The notes under the pieces were generated by a model that saw nothing but the letters and a program-made list of their open reading frames with translations, was not told the origin of the DNA and ran no database searches. A program made the translations under genes and the position numbers. DNA of 64,000 nucleotides from Adiantum capillus-veneris (Eukaryota; Streptophyta; Polypodiopsida; Polypodiales; Pteridaceae). Shown in pieces: positions 55,783-64,000 of this stretch; the stretch's first letter is position 1; each line of letters opens with the position of its first letter. The stretch covers positions 68,646,676-68,710,675 of the forward strand of contig CM043969.1 in assembly GCA_014529385.2 (NCBI GenBank). The letters are read 5' to 3'.

Positions 55783-56690
55783 TCAAGTATTCTCCATAAT
55801 TGGTCGTCTTTCCACCTTGCTTGAGTGCAGCTTTAACGTAGTTGTCCTCGGCTTCGGCTTCGGCGTGATGCTATAGATTGGTGAGCGAAGCTTTAACGGA
55901 GTACTTTTTTTGGGGGACTTCCTCGTAGGAGACGGTGACTTCGAAACTTCCTCCCTCATTACTTTTCCATCTTTGCCTACAACCAAAACCCAAGAAACTT
56001 ACACGTTGATGATCATGAGCATGAGATATAGAGATAAAACTATCAATGAGGTTGTGCCTACAAACTTCCTCTACGTGTTGAGATGATTTTCTTGAACAAG
56101 CCATGAGAAAAAGAGGTCTCACCATCATTCTCTTCCTCAGCCTTGTTACTTTGCTGCTTTGAGTGGTTGATTTGTGATGCTCGCATATTTTTGGACTGTC
56201 CAGCTACACCATAAAGAGACACATCAATAAAACTTATTCAATCCCTATAAGGAGCCAAGTCCTAGATAGCCAAAACAACATACCATCAGCATGTTTCCTT
56301 TGCTTCCTTGACTTCTTTACCATATCACTAAGAAAGAAAGGGGAATCTGGATTTGCATCACCATGAACCTTGCATTGCACGGCTTCTGCCCCCTCTTGCA
56401 CTATAGAATCTGTCATCTTAACATCAACATCTTCCATTGGTTCAGTTTCCTTTGGTTCTGGTTCACCTACTAGAGGGCTCCACCTCAGCAGTTGGGGTTT
56501 TGTCAATTGCCACATGCGAGCCTTCCTCGCAAGCCATAGTTTTGTCACTTGACAAGGATGAGCCTTCCAACCTGCCACCTAGAGTTGATTGATCATCAAA
56601 ATGCATGTCTGTGTCTATGGTGTGGGCATCCGAAGTTGGATCAACATTCAGGTTTGGCACCTCAACTGGTAATGTTGCCACATATGGCAT
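55783..56690 (-). CDS. Spliced gene of unknown function, basic/acidic nuclear-type protein (partial)
   Basis: Minus-strand exons: about 56,690-56,284, 56,203-56,123 and 55,976-55,783. Introns 56,204-56,283 (80 bp) and 55,977-56,122 (146 bp) begin GT and end AG, are both phase 1, and keep the frame through to the stop. Exon 1 is acidic (EPEPKETEPMEDVDVKMTD, MVKKSRKQRKHADG). Exon 2 encodes QINHSKQQSNKAEEENDG. Exon 3 is basic (SKSPSPTRKSPKKSTPLKLR). Exon 1 needs a one-base frame change near 56,470. No domain recognised. It is convergent with the transposase-like gene. Possibly the second protein of the same DNA transposon, or a host gene. Confidence 0.55.
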
Positions 56691-56935
56691 ATGACTGGAA
56701 ACTGCAACTACACCACAAAAGTTGCAGCTTGTGTAATCAATAAAAAATTCTTACATTCTTAACAAACTCTATTAATCTCGATAGACATGGAGAATAGAAA
56801 ACCAACCATTATGCACACACATTGACTTTGTCGATTTTGGAATACTCTGATTACAGGAAGGGTGACACATTCTTTCTCTAACCCATCCCATCCAACAAAA
56901 CACAGAGCATGGTATGCATCGCCACACGCTAGTGT

Positions 56936-56937
<2 letters not shown>

Positions 56938-56998
<61 letters not shown>
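56938..56998. repeat. (CA)n microsatellite
   Basis: 61 bp of pure CA dinucleotide. The Cys-Val frames through it are artefacts. Confidence 0.97.
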
Positions 56999-56999
<1 letters not shown>

Positions 57000-57069
57000 C
57001 TTTGGAGCCACAAAACGTAAATCACATGCAACACATGGTCCTGGAACAGTCACTCTGGCTTATCAGTGA

Positions 57070-57201
57070 CTCCCATGCTTGCCAATTGTTGGATGTAGCA
57101 ACATAGAGTCACCTCTCTTCACTTGATCCAGAAAACTCTCACAAAATGTGACTTGAGTAGCACATGTAGCTTCTACTACTGCCAGCTCAATTAGTTCTTT
57201 C
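57070..57201 (-). other. Possible upstream exon of the minus-strand gene
   Basis: After an acceptor-like GGTGCAG the minus strand is open for about 44 codons (KELIELAVVEATCATQVTFC, then ESFLDQVKRGDSMLLHPTIG) and then meets TGA. The protein-like composition, strand and position suggest an exon of the gene at 55,783-56,690, but no clean donor was found. Confidence 0.35.
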
Positions 57202-57222
57202 TGCACCACACTTGACAAGTAA

Positions 57223-57668
57223 ATATTAGTCCATGTCAAAAAAGTACCAAGGATACATTCTAAGTACCTATGAGAGTACGAAGGACAAGCTCAGAGTACC
57301 AATCATAAGAACTTACCAAGCACATATGAAAGGCACTTTGCAACAAAGGCATATGTACTTTCCCATGGTACAAACACATACATGGTACTTAGGAAAAAAA
57401 AGACATGTACTTTCACATGTATAAACACATGCATGGTACTTTGAAAACAGGGCATATGTACTTTCAAAGTATCAACCTATGAAAGTCACTGTGAAAGATA
57501 AAGGGATATATTTTGTCAATGTACCTATGATAGGTACTATAAACTCTACCAAGTAATACAACAATATGTAGAAAGTGCCTATGTGGGTACTCTTGGTTGT
57601 ACCTTGAATTTGAACTACCATATAAAAAGCTACCATATTACTTAGGTTCACAAAGTACCTTTAATCCT
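57223..57668. repeat. Right GTAC-rich array
   Basis: About 15 GTAC-cored words (AAGTACC, ATGTACTTTC, GGTACTT and variants) in both orientations over 0.45 kb. It mirrors the left array at 47,050-47,900. The element E LTR starts directly after AAGTACCTTTAATCC, so the array may be cut by that insertion. Confidence 0.6.
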
Positions 57669-58616
57669 TGTTGACCGCTGGGTCAACAACACAACATAAC
57701 TCAAGTTTCGTACCAAAGTCTTATCTTTTGCGAGTTATGAAATGCTGCGGATTATGGCTATAAACGTCATTTGTAATGAGTAGTTATTCTAGTTTCAGAA
57801 GCCGGGGTGCAATGGCACTTCCAGATTGTAAATACAAAGCCATTTGACCCTTTCAACCCCATTTTTGGTTAAACCTAAGGTAGCCTTAGTATATAAGGTA
57901 CCTAGGTCATTTTGTAAAAGGACTTTAATCATAAAGTGCTGCCGTCTACTGTGTGTGAGAGAGAAAGAGAGTGAGCGTGAGCTTCAACCTCTCGCTACGC
58001 CTGGCTCGCTCAACACATTGGAGATCCGATTGCACCATTGTTGTAGGCTCAAGGAGAGCTACGCGTCAACACCAAGCATTCCACGCGAGACGAAGCGCAC
58101 ACGCCAACGCATCTACAAGCTATTTGTGGCCGTAAGTGTATCAAACGATGTCTGTTTTCTGCGTGCTAGTAGTCTATAGAATTGTGGAGACATAAGCTAC
58201 ACATAAGTACTCATAAATTTCAGTTTCGGGCACTTTCAAAATTTTGTTCTATCATCCTACGCGTTTTCCGCAGATGGGTTTAGAGTGAGGGTTTTGAGTG
58301 TAGAAGCTTAGGGACAGGTGTATCCTAGTGAGGGGATGGTGTTCCTTAAGTTTCGTAGGAATCTGGCATGATTAGGTGAGTTACCTTCCGTATGTGTGTA
58401 TGCGGCTAGGTGGTGTAGTTGAGAGCAGTGAGGTTCATGATTGTGGTTTAGTTGGCCTTCCTGAGTGTTGTATGTGTAGGATGGTCTCAGCCTGACAAGA
58501 TTAAGAGATTTCCTCCGTGTGCCTATCGTGTCATCTGTGTCCTCGATTGACATTATGTTGATCTAGGTAGTGTTTGCATGCACTTCATGGGTGTGTGAGT
58601 CGCTCCCCGTCCAACA
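57669..58616 (+). repeat. E 5' LTR
   Basis: 948 bp, TGTTG...CAACA. The first 20 bases form a perfect 8-bp hairpin (TGTTGACC-GCTG-GGTCAACA). The TATA box TATATAAG is at 57,890-57,897, about 220 bp in, leaving a long R-U5 of about 700 bp. Boundaries are supported by the terminal inverted repeat and the adjacent PBS, as the second LTR is outside the window. Confidence 0.75.
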
Positions 58617-58617
58617 T

Positions 58618-58636
58618 TGGCGCTGCTGCCGGGGAC
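58618..58636 (+). promoter_or_regulatory. E primer-binding site
   Basis: TGGCGCTGCTGCCGGGGAC starts 1 nt after the LTR and is of the same type as the A1 and D2 sites (TGGCGCCGTTGCCGGGGA). Confidence 0.85.
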
Positions 58637-58879
58637 ACAAGGACCTAAGTAGGTTTCCTACTAACACTTGTGTGATGGTTGCTTGATTTGGTTTCAGCTA
58701 AAGAAAGCGTTTTTCTCAAGTGGATCCGGAAGAGGATATTCCGTGATCAAGTGGATAGCCAGGAAGCGTGTGTCTTGCGGAGGGTCCGCGACTAGATAGG
58801 TTTAGTTAGGATCTGTGGATTAGAGTAGTTGTTGGTGGTCGAGTGATTTGTGAGGTGATAAAAGCGTTTACTAGTCCGT

Positions 58880-59270
58880 GTGTGGCAGTGAAGCGTTTTT
58901 CGACTCATAGATGCAGAACCCCATATGATTTGTAGGAGTAGCTTTAGGTAAGTGATCCGATTCTGATCTAGAGCTATTCAACATTGAATTATTTGCTAAA
59001 GTGCTTGATTGCATTTGAAATCACGGAAAAGTGTGCTTTTGAGGGTAAAAATGCATTAAACAAGCTTTTGTGGAGTGTGGCAGTGAAGCGTTTTTCGACT
59101 CATAGATGCAAAACCCCATATGATTTGTAGGAGTAGCTTTAGGTAAGTGATCCGATTCTGATCTAGAGCTATTCAACATTGAATTATTTGCTTAAGTGCT
59201 TGATTGCATTTGAAATCACGGAAAAGTGTGCTTTTGAGGGTAAAAATGCATTAAACAAGCTTTTGTGGAT
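58880..59270 (+). repeat. 195-bp tandem duplication in the E leader
   Basis: GTGGCAGTGAAGCG at 58,882 recurs at 59,077 and everything between is repeated almost without change (two or three substitutions), including CATATGATTTGTAGGAG and GATCCGATTCTGATCTAG. A recent duplication. Confidence 0.95.
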
Positions 59271-59354
59271 ATTTTTGTATGACTGATTGATGCTGTGCAT
59301 ATAAAGGAACATTTGCAAGGGTTCTGTGAAGAAAACCTGCAATTCTGTAAACAT

Positions 59355-60769
59355 AGACATCCTACGCGTAGGATGTCTCAAGGGGGTTCTGGAGACCAAA
59401 TTTGAAAATTCTGACTACACCAGTGGGTTCAGAAGGTAGGTTTTACCCTATTTTCATATTGACTTGGGTGTTTTTCCCTATTTCTGTTGACCAAAAGCCA
59501 AAAGGTGGAGTCAAAAAACGTAAAATTTCAGCAAAGGCTTAATTGAGTGATTTTTGCATGTGTTTGCAATTATGAAACATACTTGCACTTGCTGAGAGCA
59601 TAAGGAAGCATCAGGGACACTTCAGTCTGAAAAAATCAGCAGTAGACATCCTACGTGTAGGATGTCTACAGGGTGATCTGGTGGAAATTTTGAAAATATG
59701 AGGTTACCAGTGTGTTTAGAAGGTAGGTTTTACCCTATTTTCACCTGGAAAGTGGAAATTTGACCAAATTGTGACAGATCAAAGCCAAAAGACGAGAATT
59801 GCCAGACATCCTACCCAAATTGTGCCCAAGGCATAATTTTTGAGACCAAACCATAGGGTGACTTCATGTGCATGTTATACATGATGTTTTGAGTGCATGT
59901 GAGAGTTTTCATCACATTTGGGTCAGTGAAAGGGAAGATTGAGCGGACTTTAGCATTTTGACTTAAAAAGGCAAGAATAGCTAGTTTTGGGATCTTTTGA
60001 CATCCAAATTAAAATATAAGCATATCATTGGGTTACTGACATCAAGGGAAGCTGTGGGACAAGTCTGGGGTCAAACAGGCCAAAAATACATCCTAAGCGT
60101 AGGATGTCTTCTGTGTGATTTTGGACTCTAAACAAAATTCTAAGCATACCACAGTGATCAGCACCTTCAGGAGAGTCTGTGATTCAAATTTGGGTTCATT
60201 CTGAGCAAAAAAAGACATCCTACGCGTAGGATGTCTACTGCATAATTTTGAAACCAAAATTCTACTGTGACCATACCATGTTGTCATATAGCCTTAGGCA
60301 AGCCTCCTAGGCAAATTTGGTCCAATTTGGAGTTGATTTGACTTGGGAATTCATCAGAACAGACATCAGGCTTTTGGAACAGATTCTTGATCATTTGACC
60401 AACCTATAGGTGTCAGAATCAAAAAGTAAAAATGGCGGTGAGTTAAGCACATCAAGGGGAAGCTACAGTGCAAGTTTGAGCTAAAACAGAGCAAAAAGAC
60501 ATCCTACGCATAGGATGTCTCCAGCTTGATTTAGGACTCCAAACCAACTTATGAGCACCCCACTGTGATCAGCACATCAAGGAGAAGCTGGGGTGAAAAT
60601 TTCAAGTCATTCTGAGCAAAAAGACATCCTACGCGTAGGATGTCTCAAGGCCATTTTTAAATCCAAATGAAATTCTGAGCATACCATTGTGTTGCTGGAC
60701 TTAAGGGGAGTCTCTGGACCAAATTTTGTTAAATTCTGAGTATATAGACATCCTACGCGTAGGATGTCT
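59355..60769 (+). repeat. Array of palindromes in the E leader
   Basis: Seven full sites and one half-site of a 24-bp palindrome with half-site AGACATCCTACG. Perfect: 59,355-59,378, 60,213-60,236, 60,622-60,645, 60,746-60,769. One central mismatch: 59,644-59,667 and 60,497-60,520. Shortened with one mismatch: 60,088-60,109. Half-site only: 59,804-59,814. Start-to-start distances are 289, 160, 284, 125, 284, 125 and 124 bp. 60,088/60,497 and 60,213/60,622 are both 409 apart. The DNA between is a degenerate repeat (TTCTGAGCA, CCA(T/C)(T/A)GTG, AAGG(G/A)GA blocks). Confidence 0.95.
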
Positions 60770-61149
60770 CTAGGCCAGTTTTAGGGTCCAACTGTAATTT
60801 TGACCATACAGAAGTGTTCACAGTGTCACAGAGATCCCAAATCTTTTTTCAAAATTGAATTTGGACTCATTTTGACCAGTCTAAAGTGCATTTCACTGTT
60901 TTGGCCATAACTTTCACAAACGGTATCGGATCGGAAAAGTTTTTATATCAAAACGTAGCCTGAAAAAACATCGTTTGAGGCCTCAAAATTCATCCGGAAG
61001 TTAGGGGTGTCTAAAAGTGACAATTTGTGAGAATTGTGACAAAACGGTTACGGTTTTGGACATAGTTTTGACTTTTCCCTAACCAAAGCACTTGAACACA
61101 ATGGACTAAGTATACTTGAACCAAGAAAAATCTCTTAAGCCTAGAAATC

Positions 61150-61557
61150 ATGTCTACCCTAGATTCAAACGCAGCTTACACAAGCTTGGAGATCCCGACG
61201 ATAGAGGAATATCCTCCCACAATGGATCTTCCAAACTTACAATTGATAAAGACCCATCTTGTTGAGAGAGTTTGGATGATTGGTCATGAGAGTGAAGGAC
61301 TATATAGATACATTGACGACAATGAGGTCAATCTTTATAGGTGCTCAGATCCATACCTAGAAGAGATAATGGATTACAAGCTCTTATATGTCTACACATA
61401 CGGAGTCGACTGTCAATGGAGATCTATAGTTGTCGACAAGTATGGACGAGAATACAGAGTTGTAGAAAGCACAAATCCACAGACTGTACTAGAAAGAGGT
61501 GGATATTTGGTCAATGAAGGACCACAATGCCTCCACCAAACAGGAGAATTCCTATAG
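61150..61557 (+). CDS. E ORF 1, N-terminal gag-like protein
   Basis: 135 codons starting MSTLDSNAAYTSLEIPT. Compact, mixed composition (YRYIDDNEVNLYRCSDPYLE, YVYTYGVDCQWRSIVVDKYG) with no domain I can name. It corresponds in position to A2's separate gag N-terminal part. It overlaps ORF 2 by 31 bp in a -1 frame relation, with no obvious slippery heptamer in the overlap. Confidence 0.65.
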   Translation: MSTLDSNAAYTSLEIPTIEEYPPTMDLPNLQLIKTHLVERVWMIGHESEGLYRYIDDNEVNLYRCSDPYLEEIMDYKLLYVYTYGVDCQWRSIVVDKYGREYRVVESTNPQTVLERGGYLVNEGPQCLHQTGEFL

Positions 61558-62915
61558 GAATTCCAAGAAGAGAACCACCAGGATTCCCTTCAAGAGCGAT
61601 AAAGAGAGAAGGATTGGGAGAGTCTCTGGTTAGACTTGTAGACAATCGACAAGTTAGACCATCCCAAGTCCAGAAATGGGTAAACAGAAAATACTCTAGA
61701 GATAAAGATCCGAGAGATCACGTAACGGCTTTTAGAAGAGTGATTAGAGCAGAGGAAGTTTCAGATTTTGCGACACAATTTGCGGGATTTGGATTGACTC
61801 TAGAAGATGATGCAGCTACATGGTTCGACTCGGTGGAAAAATGGGATTTTGAGACCCTAGATGAGCTGTTTGAGGAGTTTATTGAAGAATTCTCACCAAA
61901 AGGCATTGCTCACAACACGGTCTCGCAAATCCATAGATTCAAACAGAAAGAGAATGAATCAGTACGCAAAGCATCATTACAGCTCAAGAGATATGTTAAA
62001 CTCTGTCCGAGAGCGGAATTACCTACGCAAGCACGATTGATGCTGATCTTTATCCAGGGAATGAGAGATGTGGGCCTTCAGAATGATCTGCATATGATAA
62101 GGAGGATGACGCTAAACGAGTTGATCAAAGAAGCTCTTTATCTAGTGGATAACTATGAGGCATACAAAGGAAACCACTTAAAGAGTCAAATAGATGACAC
62201 ATCCTCTCAGCACAGTGTTTCACAGATAAGTGAGTCCATTGCCAAGCCAACGGCACCTATTGATCAAGAAAAGCTTATCGACGACTTGGTCAAGAGGTTG
62301 ATTCCTCTTGTAAGGTCTGATTTGGGAGAGCCGAAGTGGTGTGAAATTGAGAGAAAATGGACGAACCATACGGGGGAAGAGTGCTATTATAGCATGGAAA
62401 ATGCTAGGGAAAGTTATGTACAACCTGTTCTAGAAGCACCTACTCCACCTAGTTACATTACGGGGAATGCGCCAGGACCAGTAGGAGTTTTAAGGCCACA
62501 GCTTGTCTTAGGACAACAACCTCCGCTGCCAGGTGCTAGAATGCAGGTAGACATGAGATACATGCCAATGATGGAAGCATCAAATAAACCAACGCCAGTA
62601 CCAGCTACAATGTGGTATAGCAACCAAAGTGAGTACTACCCTTCGGAGCAACAAAATGTGAGAGAAACACATGGAGTGGTGAGGCCGGTACAACCTCCAC
62701 CTCCTGGGTTTCAGTCGAAAGAAAGAAGGTATGAAATGGATGAAATGCAGGTAGACATGAGATACATGCCAAGGATGGAAGCATCAAATAAACCAACGCC
62801 AGTACCAGCTACAATGTGGTATAGCAACCAAAGTGAGTACTACCCTTCGGAGCAACAAAATGTGAGAGAAACACATGGAGTGGTGAGGCCGGTACAACCT
62901 CCACCTCCTGGGTAA
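61527..62915 (+). CDS. E gag (capsid-like domain)
   Basis: 462 codons. Residues about 60-200 are a retrotransposon gag domain: FRRVIRAEEVSDFATQFAGF, LEDDAATWFDSVEKWDFETL, FKQKENESVRKASLQLKRYV, CPRAELPTQARLMLIFIQGM. The C-terminal part is Pro-rich and contains a 68-residue tandem repeat (from QVDMRYMP). The terminating TAA at 62,913-62,915 sits at a 12-bp in-frame deletion. The next ORF is in the same frame. It forms the particle shell. Confidence 0.85.
   Translation: MPPPNRRIPIGIPRREPPGFPSRAIKREGLGESLVRLVDNRQVRPSQVQKWVNRKYSRDKDPRDHVTAFRRVIRAEEVSDFATQFAGFGLTLEDDAATWFDSVEKWDFETLDELFEEFIEEFSPKGIAHNTVSQIHRFKQKENESVRKASLQLKRYVKLCPRAELPTQARLMLIFIQGMRDVGLQNDLHMIRRMTLNELIKEALYLVDNYEAYKGNHLKSQIDDTSSQHSVSQISESIAKPTAPIDQEKLIDDLVKRLIPLVRSDLGEPKWCEIERKWTNHTGEECYYSMENARESYVQPVLEAPTPPSYITGNAPGPVGVLRPQLVLGQQPPLPGARMQVDMRYMPMMEASNKPTPVPATMWYSNQSEYYPSEQQNVRETHGVVRPVQPPPPGFQSKERRYEMDEMQVDMRYMPRMEASNKPTPVPATMWYSNQSEYYPSEQQNVRETHGVVRPVQPPPPG
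62541..62914 (+). repeat. 204-bp tandem duplication inside E gag
   Basis: ATGCAGGTAGACATGAGATA at 62,541 recurs at 62,745. The 170 bp that can be compared differ at about one base (CCAATGATGG against CCAAGGATGG). Being a multiple of three, it preserves the frame. The second copy lacks 12 bp near its end, creating a stop. Confidence 0.97.
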
Positions 62916-62927
62916 AGAAGGTATGAA

Positions 62928-63986
62928 ATGGACGAAAGGACATTGCGATTCATTGCAAATAGTGGCTTATCTAGGTCAAAGCTTGCTTATAGCCAAGAGG
63001 AAATGCTAAAAGAATCTCCTCAACCAGAGAAAGATTGTCACAAAAGTCGTGACAACCACTTGGTCAAACAATGTCCTCATACGGAGATCACTGAAGTAAA
63101 TGCCTATTGTCTTGAGTGTGGCATCACTCACTTGATCCCCGATTGCCCGAAAAAACCAAACCAAATCAGGAAAATCATGACAAATGTATCAGGGATTGTT
63201 CAGCTACCTAGTAGCTCAGAAAATGAAAATGTCGTACCAGTTCAAGTGGTTACGAGAGCACAAGCTCAAAAGAAAGCTGATGAGAATCCAGAGACAAAGA
63301 ACACGGAAAGTGACATGAGTCCAAAGACAGATGAAGGACCAAATGCAGACGCACCTAGTCAGAAAACCAAGATCAAACGAAATAGTTGGAAAGCTAGAAA
63401 GACTAGGATGAAAGCACGCAGGGAACGAGAGCAAAAATCCCTAGCTAAGAAGCTTACCGAAGCTGAGGAGAAGATAAAACAACATGAGGAAAAGGAGGCA
63501 CCTTCTCTTACACAGATGGTTAAACCTCTAGAAGAACCATCTACGGATGAGAAACCGAGAAGTGCTAGTTCAGGAGGATTTGTGTTGGCAGAGAAGGTTA
63601 ATGAGACATTAGATTCCCTCTTGAAAGCCTATGATGCGAGGCTCAAAAACAACCAAACCCAAGAACACAGGTGGATGACATATCCCTATATGGAACTAGA
63701 AAATCAAAGGTTTGAAATGTGCAAGAAAATGATTCAAACAGCCCAAGCTTTACTAGAACCACCAGTTGCAAAACCTGAGGATGTGATCCATGTCATGCCT
63801 ACACAAGTAATCCCACCAAACCAGGAAGTAAAAGAGACAGATTCTAGTCATGAGCACAGACCAAACTTCAAAGACCTAGCATTAGAACCAAGGATAGTAC
63901 TGAATACCACGGATAACTCTTCCGAGGGATTTCACCAAGCTATACCTGGGGATTGTAAAGAGGTAGATGGTCTTGACGAATTGTGA
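62928..63986 (+). CDS. E gag continuation: zinc-knuckle region and linker
   Basis: 352 codons in frame with gag. Early Cys-His segments: CHKSRDNHLVKQC (about residues 37-49) and CLECGITHLIPDC (about residues 61-73), knuckle-like. Then VVTRAQAQKKADENPETKN, a highly basic coiled-coil-like stretch (SWKARKTRMKARREREQKSL, AEEKIKQHEEKEA) and an acidic tail. Ends at TGA 63,984-63,986. Protease would be expected next. It probably binds RNA and links gag to pol. Confidence 0.75.
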   Translation: MDERTLRFIANSGLSRSKLAYSQEEMLKESPQPEKDCHKSRDNHLVKQCPHTEITEVNAYCLECGITHLIPDCPKKPNQIRKIMTNVSGIVQLPSSSENENVVPVQVVTRAQAQKKADENPETKNTESDMSPKTDEGPNADAPSQKTKIKRNSWKARKTRMKARREREQKSLAKKLTEAEEKIKQHEEKEAPSLTQMVKPLEEPSTDEKPRSASSGGFVLAEKVNETLDSLLKAYDARLKNNQTQEHRWMTYPYMELENQRFEMCKKMIQTAQALLEPPVAKPEDVIHVMPTQVIPPNQEVKETDSSHEHRPNFKDLALEPRIVLNTTDNSSEGFHQAIPGDCKEVDGLDEL

Positions 63987-64000
63987 AAACAAGTCAGAGA

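Larger units (their letters stand above)
57669..64000 (+). mobile_element. Ty3/gypsy retrotransposon E, 5' part
   Basis: 5' LTR (57,669-58,616), PBS, a leader of about 2.5 kb with tandem and palindromic repeats, a small ORF and gag with zinc-knuckle region, all on the plus strand. Protease, RT and integrase must lie past the window end. Gag motifs relate it to A2. Of all elements here its frames are the best preserved. Confidence 0.85.

Noticed and set aside
59184-60287. Minus-strand frames containing a shared RHPTRRM motif
   Set aside because: The shared residues are the translation of the palindrome itself and not of a protein family.
59355-60769. CRISPR-like array
   Set aside because: The repeats are palindromes in a retrotransposon leader of a plant genome. 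Spacers are of unequal length and mutually similar, and no cas genes occur.

Overview
The window looks like intergenic land-plant nuclear DNA. It carries many long (CT)n and (AC)n microsatellites, stacked Ty3/gypsy and Ty1/copia retrotransposons with plant-type primer-binding sites, a chromovirus, one DNA-transposon-like locus and a few spliced fragments. I see no intact ordinary host gene, no rRNA and no tRNA gene. The exact lineage cannot be read from the sequence. A large, repeat-rich genome such as a fern is compatible but unproven.

Layout. (1) 1-11.0 kb: AT-rich, gene-poor DNA with microsatellites, short tandem duplications, a probable SINE pair, a 90-bp-arm inverted repeat and a fragment (4.56-5.27 kb) of a gypsy 5' end. 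(2) 11.0-17.6 kb, minus strand: a decayed Ty3/gypsy element (A1) with a 5' LTR, PBS and one long gag-protease reading frame broken by stops. Its 3' part looks recombinant. (3) 18.3-25.3 kb, minus: a decayed, coiled-coil-rich retroelement-type protein, its leader with spaced palindromes, and a protease-like block. (4) 25.4-39.2 kb, minus: a large Ty3/gypsy element (A2) with gag, protease, RT, RNase H and integrase. It is split by a nested non-autonomous LTR element (N, 29,210-35,038, plus strand) flanked by CCGT. (5) 39.2-46.9 kb: a chromovirus 3' end (minus), a deleted copia RT-RNase H fragment (plus), a small copia LTR with PBS (minus), and a gypsy PBS/LTR region (minus, plausibly the displaced 5' end of A2) that contains a solo LTR. 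The unoccupied version of the solo-LTR site is present at 5,165. (6) 47.0-57.67 kb: a DDE-transposase-like pseudogene (plus) and a convergent spliced gene (minus), bracketed by two GTAC-rich arrays. A nearly complete 5.4-kb copia element with 192-bp LTRs and CGAAG target duplications is inserted in the transposase-like gene. (7) 57.67-64.0 kb: the 5' part of another Ty3/gypsy element (E, plus) with LTR, PBS, a long leader holding a palindrome array, and gag. Its pol lies beyond the window.

The window is a layered record of insertions. The least expected structures are the regularly spaced palindromes in two retroelement leaders (E and the 22.6-23.2 kb leader), the two-gene locus between GTAC arrays, and the SUMO-interacting-motif-like acidic protein of element N. 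Coordinates of LTR ends and splice sites were read by eye. No database search was possible.
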